DNA from: Desulfovibrio oxyclinae DSM 11498
GTDB taxonomy: Bacteria > Desulfobacterota > Desulfovibrionia > Desulfovibrionales > Desulfovibrionaceae
Direction: 5' to 3'
Length of the DNA stretch: 64,000 bases
Assembly: GCF_000375485.1 (NCBI RefSeq)
Contig: NZ_AQXE01000006.1
Span: 91,118 to 155,117, forward strand
Shown here: positions 43,264 through 52,284 of the stretch, piece after piece
Layout: the number at the start of each line of letters is the position of its first letter
Position numbering within the stretch: the stretch's first letter is position 1
The notes under the pieces: model-generated
Database searches by the model: none
What the model saw: the letters and a program-made list of their open reading frames with translations, nothing else
What the model was told of the DNA's origin: nothing
Made by a program: the position numbers and the translations under genes

Positions 43264-43311
43264 ATATATCTGTCCTTGATCGGCTTTGAAAGCCGTTCGA
43301 CTTATCTTGTA

Positions 43312-44130
43312 TCACATTCCGGGCATCACGGACATGATGCGTTGCGCCGTCAAGCCTATTTCCGGCAACAGTTCGGTCATCAGCAGAAAGGCCGCTGCCG
43401 CAAACACCCGGGAAACAAGCCCGGTGTTGACGAATCGACCGAACAGAGTCAGCGCGGAAACCCCGAGCACCCATTGCCACCAAACCATGGGCTGCGGCCA
43501 TATCTGTGCCCATATTACAACCAGAAGCGCGGCGTTGGCGTATTTCAGCCTCGCGCCCCAGTTGATGAGATCCCAACGTCTGAGCCGCTCCAGAAACTGC
43601 AGGCCGTTGCGCAGTCCCGCCAAAAACGTCAAGGCACGGAACCCCTGCAAGCCGGCGAAGAGAACCAGCCCGAGTACGAAAGGCGCGACGTGCAGCCCAG
43701 CCAGAAGCATGGCCGTGGTCGCCAGCGCCCAGAACACGAGCAGACTCCCGGCGAAAACCGAGTCGCCCAGTGCCGAGAGCGTATAGCTTGTGGTATCGCG
43801 CACTTTGTAGAACATCTTTTCCGGGAACCGCCCATCATGGATGTTCTGTTCCAGATGCAGATAGATGCCGGCCAGACAGGGAAGCCAGAACGGATGCGAC
43901 TGATGATGTCGCACATAGCGGCGAAGGGCCCTGCGGTACGCGGCGGAATCCGGATGGATGGCGCGCAGGCCGGGCATCATCGCATAGGTCATGCCTATAT
44001 TCTGCATGCCGCGGGTGTTGAAGCAGGCACCGCCCAGCCAGCAACGCACGAACGTACGCATGAAGGCCTGTGCCTTGCCCTCCCGCATGAGGCTATCCGT
44101 GCTGCCGAGTCCGATGGCCGTTCCCTCCAA
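43312..44130 (-). CDS. PTS mannose-family IID component
   Basis: 272 residues from TTG; an ATG 14 codons later (MREGKAQAF) is an alternative. The MQNIGMTYAMMPGL stretch and the long hydrophobic C-terminal half are typical of IID membrane subunits. IIA, IIB and IIC are not encoded nearby, so either partners lie elsewhere or the chain is regulatory. Adjacent to HPr and enzyme I. Confidence 0.82.
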   Translation of the reverse strand: MEGTAIGLGSTDSLMREGKAQAFMRTFVRCWLGGACFNTRGMQNIGMTYAMMPGLRAIHPDSAAYRRALRRYVRHHQSHPFWLPCLAGIYLHLEQNIHDGRFPEKMFYKVRDTTSYTLSALGDSVFAGSLLVFWALATTAMLLAGLHVAPFVLGLVLFAGLQGFRALTFLAGLRNGLQFLERLRRWDLINWGARLKYANAALLVVIWAQIWPQPMVWWQWVLGVSALTLFGRFVNTGLVSRVFAAAAFLLMTELLPEIGLTAQRIMSVMPGM

Positions 44131-44143
44131 AATACTTGCCGGA

Positions 44144-44686
44144 TCAGCCGGGAAGCAGGCTGATTCTCTGAAGATAGCGCGAAATCAAAATCGCCGCCAC
44201 CACCTTGAGCTCGTCCCACGGAGCAAAGGGAATGACCCCCACGGTGAGCGTCTTGCCCCAGGTGAGATCAAGGGACATCTTCAGCCACACCGAGCCGATG
44301 CCGTAAATGACCAGCATGGCGCAAAGCCCCCAGAACAAGCCGGAAATCCAACCGAAGCCACCTTGTTCATCCCGTACCCGTCCTGTAAAAAGCGGTGACA
44401 ACAGGAATCCGACCAGATACCCGCCCGTCGGCCCCAACGCGTAGCCGATCCCCGCGCCGCCGCCGCTGAAGACCGGCATCCCGGCGATGCCCGCCAGAAT
44501 GTAAAGCCCCACGGCAGCCATGCCGTACCGGGGACCGAGGATCATGCCCGCCAGAAACACGAACAGCGGCTGCATGGAGATTGGCACCGGCCCGATGGGG
44601 ACGATGAGGTATGCGCCAACGGCGATGGCCGATGCCATGATCGCCGTCCATACGATGAGACTCAAACGTTGGATGCCTTCAGCCAT
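44144..44686 (-). CDS. bioY: Biotin transporter BioY
   Basis: 180 residues from MAEGIQRLSLIVWT, with CGGAG upstream; a GTG eight codons earlier is less likely. Six hydrophobic segments; the GPTGGYLVGF motif near residue 92 and GPVPISMQPLFV near 37 are BioY signatures. It is the substrate-binding S component of an ECF-type or solitary biotin importer. Its start lies inside the end of bioB. Confidence 0.94.
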   Translation of the reverse strand: MAEGIQRLSLIVWTAIMASAIAVGAYLIVPIGPVPISMQPLFVFLAGMILGPRYGMAAVGLYILAGIAGMPVFSGGGAGIGYALGPTGGYLVGFLLSPLFTGRVRDEQGGFGWISGLFWGLCAMLVIYGIGSVWLKMSLDLTWGKTLTVGVIPFAPWDELKVVAAILISRYLQRISLLPG

Positions 44687-45677
44687 TGCGGATCTCCGGT
44701 TGTTCCGCACCGACGGGATCCAGCCCGGCCGCGCGGATGCGTTTAAGGTCCTCTTCCGGACCTTCGCCCGGTGTTGTCAGATAATCTCCGGTCATCACTC
44801 CGGTAATGCCCGCCCCGAAAGGCTTGGCCGCACTCTCCGGACTGAACACTGCGGGACGTCCGCCGCAAAGCCGCAGCTGCCTGTCCGGAAGCAGAAACCG
44901 CAGCAATGCCAGCGTCCTCAGCGCTTCCGAAGGCGTCATCACGGAACGCCCCTCCAGCGGGGTGCCGGGCACCGGCGTCAGAAAATTCACGGGAACCGAG
45001 GGCACCCCCAGTTCCGCAAGCGTCAACGCCAGCTCGGCGCGGTGCTCCCAGCTTTCCCCTAGTCCGAAAATACCACCGGAGCACACGAAAAGCCCTTCCT
45101 CCAACGCATCCCGGACGGCCTGCACGTCCTCTTCGTAGTCATGCGTGGAGCAGATGCTGGGGAAATACGAGGCCGACGTCTCCAGATTATGATGGTATCC
45201 GGCCATTCCCGCACGTTTCAGCTCACGAAGCACGTCCCGGCTCACTATGCCCGGGGACGCGTCAGGCGTGACCCCTGCCTCGGCCGCCGCCCTCAGGCAA
45301 CGGGAAAATTCATCCAGCTCCCCCTCGCGCAGCCCCGTGCCGCTGATGACCACCCCGAAGCGGCTCGCACCGCCGCGTCTGGCTTCCTGAGCCGCGCGGC
45401 CCACTTCACCGGGATCCAGCAAGGGGTATTCGTCACAGCCGGTGTCATGATGCGCGGACTGGGCGCAAAACGAACAGTTCTCGGGACACCGTCCGCTGCG
45501 GGCGTTGACGATGGCGCAGACATGCATCCGGTTGCCGAAGAAGTGGTACCGCACGGATTGCGCGGCCTGCATCAACTCCGTGATGCGCTCGTCCGGGCAC
45601 AGGGCCACGGCTTCGATATCCGTATCGGCCAGCGCCCTGCCCTCCACGGCGCGTTTCGCCAAGCGCTCGAAAGTCAT
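44679..45677 (-). CDS. bioB: Biotin synthase
   Basis: 332 residues. Radical-SAM motif CPENCSFCAQS near residue 63; auxiliary-cluster Cys and Arg residues are retained (ETSASYFPSIC; RLCGGRP). It inserts sulfur into dethiobiotin. Coupled to rsmI by an ATGA overlap and to bioY by an 8-nt overlap. The rest of the biotin pathway is not in the window. Confidence 0.96.
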   Translation of the reverse strand: MTFERLAKRAVEGRALADTDIEAVALCPDERITELMQAAQSVRYHFFGNRMHVCAIVNARSGRCPENCSFCAQSAHHDTGCDEYPLLDPGEVGRAAQEARRGGASRFGVVISGTGLREGELDEFSRCLRAAAEAGVTPDASPGIVSRDVLRELKRAGMAGYHHNLETSASYFPSICSTHDYEEDVQAVRDALEEGLFVCSGGIFGLGESWEHRAELALTLAELGVPSVPVNFLTPVPGTPLEGRSVMTPSEALRTLALLRFLLPDRQLRLCGGRPAVFSPESAAKPFGAGITGVMTGDYLTTPGEGPEEDLKRIRAAGLDPVGAEQPEIRNG

Positions 45678-46519
45678 TGCGTACGCATCCTTGCATAAAG
45701 CTGTTTGGCGGTCCAGCCGCTCAGCCGCGCCGCGGCACGTCGGGCGACCTCCTTGGGCTTGCCCCCGGCCTCGGCCTCCTGCGCCAGCACGCGGTCGGCC
45801 TCATCGGCTTCGCTCACGGCTCCCTCTTCGGGTGGGCCGATGACCACCGTCGCCTCGCCCCGAATCTCGAAATGCGCCGCATCCGGGGAAGCGAGGGTGC
45901 CGTACAGGTACTCCTCGTAATCCTTGGTCAGCTCACGGGCGATGCAGTACGGACGGTCGCCCAACGCCTTGAAGGCTGCGGAAAGGGATGCCTCCAGCCG
46001 GGTCTTGCGCTCGAAGAACACCAGCGTGGCGCCCGTGTCGCGATATGCCTGAAAAAATTTAGTCGCCTGTCCTTCCTTGCGCGGCGGAAAGCCGAGAAAG
46101 GCGTAGGGGATGGGCGGCAGCCCGCAGGCGGAGAGCGCAGTCACGGGTGCGCTGGGGCCGGGCACGGGCCGCACGGGCAGCCCGGCGTCGCGACAGCCGC
46201 GCACCAGCCGGAATCCGGGGTCGGACATGAGCGGCGTCCCGGCATCGGAGACAAGGGCCACGGCCTCGCCCGCCTCGATGCGGGCAAGCACCATGGCGGT
46301 CTTGGTCGCCTCGTTGTGTTCGTGAAAACTGGTCATGTCGCCGGACCGCTCCACGCCGCAGCGCTGAAGCAGCAGTCCGGTGCGTCGGGTGTCCTCCGCC
46401 AGTATCAGGGAGGCGGCGGAAAGAACCGCTGCCGCCCTCGGCGAGAGGTCCCCGTCGTTGCCCAGCGGCGTGGCCACCACGTACAGGCCGGGGGAAGGAA
46501 ATTCGTTCGATTCGTTCAT
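45674..46519 (-). CDS. rsmI: 16S rRNA (cytidine-1402 2'-O)-methyltransferase
   Basis: 281 residues. Tetrapyrrole-methylase fold: LYVVATPLGNDGDLSPRA at the N-terminus, EDTRRTGLLL, SDAGTPLMSDPG and GPSAPVTALSACGLP in order. It methylates the ribose of C1402 in the decoding site. Its stop overlaps the bioB start. Confidence 0.96.
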   Translation of the reverse strand: MNESNEFPSPGLYVVATPLGNDGDLSPRAAAVLSAASLILAEDTRRTGLLLQRCGVERSGDMTSFHEHNEATKTAMVLARIEAGEAVALVSDAGTPLMSDPGFRLVRGCRDAGLPVRPVPGPSAPVTALSACGLPPIPYAFLGFPPRKEGQATKFFQAYRDTGATLVFFERKTRLEASLSAAFKALGDRPYCIARELTKDYEEYLYGTLASPDAAHFEIRGEATVVIGPPEEGAVSEADEADRVLAQEAEAGGKPKEVARRAAARLSGWTAKQLYARMRTQ

Positions 46520-46597
46520 GGCTGGTACCGTCCTGTGGGATCGGGGGTTCTTCTACCACCGGGAGCCGCAGGACGGAAGCGGCAATTTTCCCGGTTT

Positions 46598-46984
46598 TCA
46601 GGCGTAATCAGCGGCGTCGATAACGTCGCGGTACAGCGTGATTTCAAGACCATCGGCCCCTTCGGAGACCGCGGCCAGATCGAAACGACACGGCACCTCC
46701 CACTGGTCGCTGGCGGAAAGATAATGCGAGGCAGCTCTGACAAGCCGGGAACACTTCTCACGGCTCAGGGCCTGCGAGGCGCAGCCGCGCGAGCCGCGCC
46801 CGCGCGTCTTGACCTCCACGAACACGAGAGTGTCCCCGTCGCGGCAGACCAGATCAAGCTCCAGCCGCCCGTGACGCCAGTTGCGTTCCAGCACCCGAAC
46901 CCCCTCGGACTCCAGATGACGGGCCGCCGCATCCTCGCCCATGCCGCCCGCGCCGGGCATTATGCTCTTCAGAATTGCGCGCAT
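46598..46984 (-). CDS. UPF0102 (YraN) family nuclease-like protein
   Basis: 128 residues from MRAILKSIMPGAGG; a start at the internal ATG 8 codons later is possible (GAAGAG four bases upstream). The PD-(D/E)xK-like core reads RNWRHGRLELDLVCRDG... VFVEVKTR, standard for YraN. The family resembles Holliday-junction nucleases but its role is not established. First gene of the long unit running to smpB. Confidence 0.9.
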   Translation of the reverse strand: MRAILKSIMPGAGGMGEDAAARHLESEGVRVLERNWRHGRLELDLVCRDGDTLVFVEVKTRGRGSRGCASQALSREKCSRLVRAASHYLSASDQWEVPCRFDLAAVSEGADGLEITLYRDVIDAADYA

Positions 46985-47075
46985 GGTGCCAAGTAGCACA
47001 CCGTCGCGCGGCGGTCCATGGGCCGCCAATTCACATTTCCTTGAACTTGCAGGGCGCGAGGCGTATGCAGTCCGC

Positions 47076-47708
47076 ATGAAACACGACGACACCAACGCAC
47101 AGGGCGGCGCGGCGCCGGTTCGCGACCGCGTGACGCGGATAGCGGATTTTCTCTTTGAATGCGGCATGCTTCGCAAAACGCCCAGAACCGGCTACCAGTT
47201 CCTTGGCTCCGGCTCGGAGAACGTGGCGGAACATTCGTTTCGCACTGCGGTCATCGGCTACGTGCTGGCGCGAATGGCAGATGCCGACGAAGCCCGCACC
47301 ACCCTTTTGTGCCTCTTCCACGACCTGCACGAGGCCAGAACCGGTGACTTCAACTACGTCAACCGCATCTACAACAGCTCCACTCGCACCATGGCGCTGG
47401 AACATGCCACGGCCGGGACCGGCCTCGCCGACGAGTTGCTCCCCATGTGGGAGGAGCTTGAGGCGGTTCAGACGCTTGAGGCCCAGCTTGCGCAGGACGC
47501 GGACCAGCTTGACTTCATCCTGAACCTCAAGGAAGAGGCGGACATGGGCAACCGCTACGCCACCCAGTGGCTGGAGCTTGCGGTACAGCGCGTGCGCACC
47601 AAGTGGGGGCAGGAGCTGGCCGAGACCATCGCCCGCACCGACCACAAGGACTGGTGGTTCCTCGGCCCCGACCCCGAGTGGTGGATTCGCAAGAACGGCA
47701 AGAAGTAG
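47076..47708 (+). CDS. HD-domain hydrolase (YfbR-like)
   Basis: 210 residues from MKHDDTNAQGG. Metal-binding residues of the HD fold: SENVAEHSF, the HD pair in CLFHDLHEARTGD, and the later Asp of AQDADQLDFIL. Family members are 5'-deoxynucleotidases or similar phosphohydrolases. Substrate not determinable. Transcribed divergently from yraN, convergent with the binding-protein gene, with 24 bp between stops. Confidence 0.85.
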   Translation: MKHDDTNAQGGAAPVRDRVTRIADFLFECGMLRKTPRTGYQFLGSGSENVAEHSFRTAVIGYVLARMADADEARTTLLCLFHDLHEARTGDFNYVNRIYNSSTRTMALEHATAGTGLADELLPMWEELEAVQTLEAQLAQDADQLDFILNLKEEADMGNRYATQWLELAVQRVRTKWGQELAETIARTDHKDWWFLGPDPEWWIRKNGKK

Positions 47709-47732
47709 GCGTTGCCGATGGCCCGGCGCGGG

Positions 47733-48485
47733 TTACTGCAGGAAAAAGCGTTTAAGAATGGCTTCCACACGTCCGCTCTCGATCATGGCTCCGAGCGCCC
47801 TGTCGAACCGATCGACGGTGACAGCCCTTTCGGGGCTGCGGGTATAGCCGATGTAGTAGTCAACGTCCTCGTACTTCGCGACGTACTCCAGATTGCCCAG
47901 ATGCAGCTTGCCCATGAGGGCCACACCTACATCCCGATTGGAGAAGACGGCGTCGATCCGGCCCCACGCAAGTTTCTTGAATGCTTCCTCGTCGTCCGGG
48001 GTCATGTCTATGAAGAAATCCCCGTCCAGTTCGCGGCAGAGAAGGTCCAGCGTATTGGAGGTGTTGGAAGGGCCATAGACGCCCACGACCTTGCCTTTAA
48101 GAGCCTGCGGTCCCGACTCCTGCATGGCCAGCGGGCTGTCCTTTCGCTGAAAGAACCCATACTCGGTCCGCACGACGGCACTGGAAAAACGCATCCAGCG
48201 AGTACGCTCGTAGGTTTTGCCTATGAAGAACAGCGCGTCGGCTTGACCGCGCCGTAAGAGCATCTGCGCCCGGGGCCAAGGCAGAATACGAACATCGCAA
48301 TCCACCCCCTGCTCGGTGCAGACTGTCTTCACGATCTCCACCCCCGGCCCTGACGGCACCCCGTCCACTGCATAGGTGAACGGCGGGAAATCCTGTGTCA
48401 GAAAGAGCAGACGCTCCCTTTCCGCGGCACCGGACGACGTCGCAAAACAGAGCAGGATCACTGCCGCAGCAAACCACTTTTTCAT
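47733..48485 (-). CDS. Periplasmic solute-binding protein, family 3 type
   Basis: 250 residues from MKKWFAAAVILLCF; AAGGAGGTG upstream is close to ideal. A signal peptide is cleaved near residue 21 (SSGAA). The rest has the two-lobed family 3 pattern: FLTQDFPPFTY, PGVEIVKTV, KGKVVGVYGPS, DAVFSNRDVG. No permease gene is adjacent, so it may feed a sensor or an unlinked ABC transporter. Confidence 0.87.
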   Translation of the reverse strand: MKKWFAAAVILLCFATSSGAAERERLLFLTQDFPPFTYAVDGVPSGPGVEIVKTVCTEQGVDCDVRILPWPRAQMLLRRGQADALFFIGKTYERTRWMRFSSAVVRTEYGFFQRKDSPLAMQESGPQALKGKVVGVYGPSNTSNTLDLLCRELDGDFFIDMTPDDEEAFKKLAWGRIDAVFSNRDVGVALMGKLHLGNLEYVAKYEDVDYYIGYTRSPERAVTVDRFDRALGAMIESGRVEAILKRFFLQ

Positions 48486-48620
48486 GCTCCACCTCCTTGG
48501 CACAGGGGCTTTTGCAGCGGATTGCAGACTCCGATTTTTTCCAGCTTAGGCTATTTGGCAGTGGTTGGACATGTTTTTTCAATACGTCCGGCGGCATTGG
48601 TCACATTTTCAATACCGAGC

Positions 48621-48649
48621 TTGCGAAGCGTGAATGAATTCTGTAATAG
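48621..48649 (+). promoter_or_regulatory. Possible promoter of the mla operon
   Basis: TTGCGA (48621-48626), 17-nt spacer, TAATAG (48644-48649), about 75 bp before mlaE. Confidence 0.4.
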
Positions 48650-48731
48650 TCGCTAAGCCAAGCAGACGGATTCCGGCCGGGCGCGCTGTTGGGGACTGGC
48701 GGCGTCCAAGGTTCCGTCATCGGGGAAAGCA

Positions 48732-49538
48732 ATGTCACAAGCTGTGAGGGGAATTTCCGCCCCGTTCGCCACGCTCGGCGCGGCGTTCCTGGGGTTTGTG
48801 GGAGAATTGGGCGCGCTTGCCATCTTCTTCCTGGATTCCCTGCGTCTTGTCTTTGCCGGATGGGGGCAGTTTGCCAAGATCATCCGTCAAATCTACTTCA
48901 TCGGCGTGCAATCCATCAGCGTCATCGCCCTCATCGGCGGTTTCGCGGGTATGGTCATGGGCATGCAGCTCTATTTTGCCCTGTCCATCTTTGGTGCCGA
49001 CGGCTTTCTCGGCGCAGGGGTCGGCCTTTCCATGGTGCGCGAACTCGCGCCCGTGCTGACGGCCATCATGCTCGCCGGACGCGCAGGCTCCGCCATGACC
49101 GCCGAGATCGGCGTCATGCGCATCTCCGAACAGATCGATGCGCTGACCATCATGGACATCAACCCCATGCGCTACCTCGTGGCGCCCAAGATGGCGGCGT
49201 GCATCATCAGTTTCCCCATCCTGACCACCTTCTTCAATCTCATCGCCATCTCCGGCGGCTGGCTCACCGGCGTCAAGCTGCTCGGGGCCAATGAAGGCGT
49301 CTACTGGTCGCGCGTGCAGGAGTCTCTCAGCTGGAGCGACATTGAAGGCGGACTCATCAAGTCTCTCGTCTTCGCCTGCATCGTCTGCACCATCTGCTGT
49401 TTCGAAGGATATTTCACCCACACCCGCAAAGGGCACGTGGGGCCCGAAGGCGTCAGCCAGTCCACCACTTCGGCGGTGGTCAAGGCCTGTGTCGTGACGC
49501 TTGCCTCCGACTACATTCTCACTTCGATACTGTGGTAG
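48732..49538 (+). CDS. mlaE: Phospholipid ABC transporter permease MlaE
   Basis: 268 residues with about six hydrophobic segments. The family-defining GFAGMVMGMQLYF and GRAGSAMTAEIGVMRISEQIDAL stretches are present. Inner-membrane core of the machine that moves phospholipids between the inner and outer membranes. First gene of mlaEFDCA. Confidence 0.95.
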   Translation: MSQAVRGISAPFATLGAAFLGFVGELGALAIFFLDSLRLVFAGWGQFAKIIRQIYFIGVQSISVIALIGGFAGMVMGMQLYFALSIFGADGFLGAGVGLSMVRELAPVLTAIMLAGRAGSAMTAEIGVMRISEQIDALTIMDINPMRYLVAPKMAACIISFPILTTFFNLIAISGGWLTGVKLLGANEGVYWSRVQESLSWSDIEGGLIKSLVFACIVCTICCFEGYFTHTRKGHVGPEGVSQSTTSAVVKACVVTLASDYILTSILW

Positions 49539-49551
49539 GAGGGAAGGCGAT

Positions 49552-50373
49552 ATGACGAAAGCACCGGGAATACGCACCCAGAATCTGAGCATCGGCTACG
49601 GTGGAGTCCCCGTGGCGTCGGATCTTGATCTGCAGATGCCCGCAGGCAAGGTGACGGTGGTCGTCGGCGGCTCCGGCTGCGGCAAGTCCACCCTTATAAA
49701 ACACATCCTGCGACTGCACGATCCCATTGAAGGGCGCGTCTTCGTGGGGGACCACGAGGTGCACTCGCTCTCCGGCAAGGCGGCCCGCTGCTTCAAGCAG
49801 CGCATGGGGGTGCTGTTTCAGGACGGCGCCCTGCTCGGCTCCCTGACCATTGCCGACAACCTCGCCCTGCCCCTTCGCGAGCACACGAGGCTGAAGGACC
49901 CGGAGATACTGGAGATCGTGCGCAACAAGCTCCAGCTCGTGGGGCTGGAGGGCACTGACGCAAAATACCCCACGGAGCTTTCCGGCGGAATGCGCAAACG
50001 CGCGGGACTTGCGCGGGCGCTGGTCATGGACCCGCAGGTTCTTTTCTGCGACGAGCCCACTTCCGGGCTGGACCCGATTCTTTCCGCGGAACTGGACCAT
50101 CTGCTGCTGGAAATGATGTCGCATTTCGACATGACCATGATCGTGGTCAGTCACGATCTGGCAAGCATGCGGGCCATTGCGGACCACGTGGTGCTTCTGG
50201 GCGACGGACGCTGCCTGTTCCAAGGTTCCGTCGAGGAACTGGACGCCAGCGAGGACGAGTACCTCAGACGGTTCCTCGATCGGTTGCCTGAAGAACGCAC
50301 CACCCCACGCCTGACCATGCCGGCGCTGGACCCATCCAAACTCAAGATCGACTGCAGCAGGCTGCTGGACTAA
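49552..50373 (+). CDS. mlaF: Phospholipid ABC transporter ATPase MlaF
   Basis: 273 residues from MTKAPGIRTQNLS with AGGAGGG upstream. Walker A GGSGCGKST near 40, signature LSGGMRKRAGLARAL, Walker B VLFCDEPTSGLDP, and H-loop VSHD. A C-terminal ~30-residue extension follows the core. It powers the MlaE permease. No mlaB (STAS) gene, which regulates MlaF in E. coli, is in the operon. Confidence 0.95.
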   Translation: MTKAPGIRTQNLSIGYGGVPVASDLDLQMPAGKVTVVVGGSGCGKSTLIKHILRLHDPIEGRVFVGDHEVHSLSGKAARCFKQRMGVLFQDGALLGSLTIADNLALPLREHTRLKDPEILEIVRNKLQLVGLEGTDAKYPTELSGGMRKRAGLARALVMDPQVLFCDEPTSGLDPILSAELDHLLLEMMSHFDMTMIVVSHDLASMRAIADHVVLLGDGRCLFQGSVEELDASEDEYLRRFLDRLPEERTTPRLTMPALDPSKLKIDCSRLLD

Positions 50374-50391
50374 AGGACAGGTTCCGACACA

Positions 50392-50844
50392 ATGAGCAAC
50401 ATGAAGAAATACAGCAAGGAAACGGCCGTCGGCATTTTTGTCTTCGTCGGGCTTCTCGCCATGGTCTACATGAGCGTGAAACTCGGCAACGTGGGCATCT
50501 TCAGCGACAACCACTGGACCCTCAAAGCCAGCTTCACCGACGTTTCCGGCCTGAAGGACAACGCTCCCGTGCAGATGTACGGCGTGAAAATAGGCTACGT
50601 CAAATCCATTACCCTCAATCAGAAGGATGGCGTGGCGGACGTGGACATGAAAATCCACGAGGATGTAACCGTCACCGACGACTCCATCGCCTCGGTAAAA
50701 ACCAGCGGTCTCATCGGCGACAAATACATCAAGATCACACCGGGCCTCGGTAGCGCCATGGAACCGGGCGAATTCCTGTTCGACACCGAACCGGCCATCG
50801 ACCTTGAAGACCTCATAAGCAAATTTGCATTCGGGAAGGTATAG
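50392..50844 (+). CDS. mlaD: Phospholipid transport MCE protein MlaD
   Basis: 150 residues: one membrane helix (~12-30) and a single MCE domain (~38-118: FTDVSGLKDNAPVQMYGVKIG). MlaD forms the periplasmic hexameric ring on MlaE. Typical compact length; ends 2 bp before mlaC. Confidence 0.95.
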   Translation: MSNMKKYSKETAVGIFVFVGLLAMVYMSVKLGNVGIFSDNHWTLKASFTDVSGLKDNAPVQMYGVKIGYVKSITLNQKDGVADVDMKIHEDVTVTDDSIASVKTSGLIGDKYIKITPGLGSAMEPGEFLFDTEPAIDLEDLISKFAFGKV

Positions 50845-50846
50845 AT

Positions 50847-51476
50847 ATGCGAAAGACTCTTTTTTCCACCATTGTGACGGCTCTTATCTTTCTGGGATTC
50901 AGCGCCTCGGCCCTTGCCGCCGAATCGCCGCAAAAGCGTGTCGAAGAGGGTGTCGGCGAGATAGTCGAACTGCTGAAGGACGGCCGCCTGCAGGACAACG
51001 ACAAGCGCGAGGCTGCGCTTGAGGACATCTCCAAACTTTCCGACAAGTACTTCGATTACAAATACCTGGCGATGATGGCCGTGGGGCGTCCTTGGTTGGA
51101 AATGGATGATAACACCCGCGACGAGCTGACCAAGGTCTTCCGGAAAGTGCTTGAGCTCAACTACCTTCCCAAGCTTGAAGGATACTCCGGACAGAAGATC
51201 AATTACGTCAAGGAAATGGTTCGCGGAGACAAGGCCATGGTCATCACCGAGGTGATTGACAAGGACAAGAAAATCTCCGTAAACTACAGGCTGGTAAAAA
51301 TGAATGGCGTGTGGATGGTTTACGATATCATCGCCGAAGGCATCAGCCTGGTGAAGAACTACCGCACCCAGTTCGCCGAGATCCTGCATGACGGCGACGC
51401 GCAGACCCTGATCGAAAAGCTCCGGCAGAAAGCCAAGGAGCTTGAAGCCGCTCAACGAGCCGAAAACGGAAACTAA
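50847..51476 (+). CDS. mlaC: Periplasmic phospholipid-binding protein MlaC
   Basis: 209 residues. Signal peptide with cleavage near residue 24 (SALAAE). The rest matches the MlaC/Ttg2 fold, including YLAMMAVGRPWL and KMNGVWMVYDIIAEGISLVKNYR. It ferries phospholipid between MlaA and MlaD. Confidence 0.94.
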   Translation: MRKTLFSTIVTALIFLGFSASALAAESPQKRVEEGVGEIVELLKDGRLQDNDKREAALEDISKLSDKYFDYKYLAMMAVGRPWLEMDDNTRDELTKVFRKVLELNYLPKLEGYSGQKINYVKEMVRGDKAMVITEVIDKDKKISVNYRLVKMNGVWMVYDIIAEGISLVKNYRTQFAEILHDGDAQTLIEKLRQKAKELEAAQRAENGN

Positions 51477-51478
51477 CC

Positions 51479-52282
51479 ATGCGCCTGCAATTCATTCTGG
51501 CATTCGCCATCGTTCTTTTCGCCGCATCCACGGCTCTCGCTTCCGGGCCCACCTGCCCTTCGGAGCAGCTGGCCCAGTACAACTTCAAGGAAGACATCTG
51601 GGACGACTCCGGAAACCTCGTAGAGGACGACAGCGCCGCCTCCATGGACCAGCCCGCTGCCAAGGACTTGGCCTCGGACCCGTTCGAAGGCTGGAACCGC
51701 TTCTGGTTCCAGTTCAACGACAGCCTCTATTACGGCCTGTTCAAGCCCATCGCCAAGGGCTACGGTTACGTGGTTCCGGAAAAGCTGCGCCTGAATTTCC
51801 GCAACTTCTTCCACAATCTGCTGTTCCCGGTCCGGTTCGTGAACTGCCTCTTGCAGGGCAAATTTCAGGGTGCCGGTCTGAACATGTCCCGGTTCATGGT
51901 CAATACCGTCTTCGGTGTCGGTGGTCTGGGCGATCCGGCCTCTGCGCACAAGAAAGCTCGCCCGGAAATTGCTGACGGGAAAGAAGACTTCGGCCAGACC
52001 CTCGGCCACTGGGGCATCGGCAACGGCCCCTACCTCGTGTGGCCGATCATGGGTCCCAGCACCGTTCGCGACACCGCAGGCTTTGCCGGAGACTACTTCG
52101 TCTCCGTGGATACCTACGTGCTGAACTTCTGGCAGGCCATTGGCTACTTTGCATTCGGCCGCGTCAACTATCTTTCGCTCAATCTGGATCAGTACGACAC
52201 TCTCAAGCAGGGTGCCATCGACCCCTATCAGGCCTTCAAGGACGCCTACCTGCGTCTGCGAGCCAAGCAAGTCGCCGAGTAG
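51479..52282 (+). CDS. mlaA: Outer-membrane lipid-asymmetry protein MlaA (VacJ)
   Basis: 267 residues, 2 bp after mlaC. The MlaA core is clear: DPFEGWNRFWFQFND, PVRFVNCLLQGKF, FGQTLGHWGIGNGPYLVWPIMGPS. The N-terminus (signal peptide ending ALASG) has no lipobox Cys at the cleavage point, so unlike E. coli MlaA it is not predicted to be a lipoprotein. Last gene of mlaEFDCA. Confidence 0.94.
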   Translation: MRLQFILAFAIVLFAASTALASGPTCPSEQLAQYNFKEDIWDDSGNLVEDDSAASMDQPAAKDLASDPFEGWNRFWFQFNDSLYYGLFKPIAKGYGYVVPEKLRLNFRNFFHNLLFPVRFVNCLLQGKFQGAGLNMSRFMVNTVFGVGGLGDPASAHKKARPEIADGKEDFGQTLGHWGIGNGPYLVWPIMGPSTVRDTAGFAGDYFVSVDTYVLNFWQAIGYFAFGRVNYLSLNLDQYDTLKQGAIDPYQAFKDAYLRLRAKQVAE

Positions 52283-52284
52283 CG

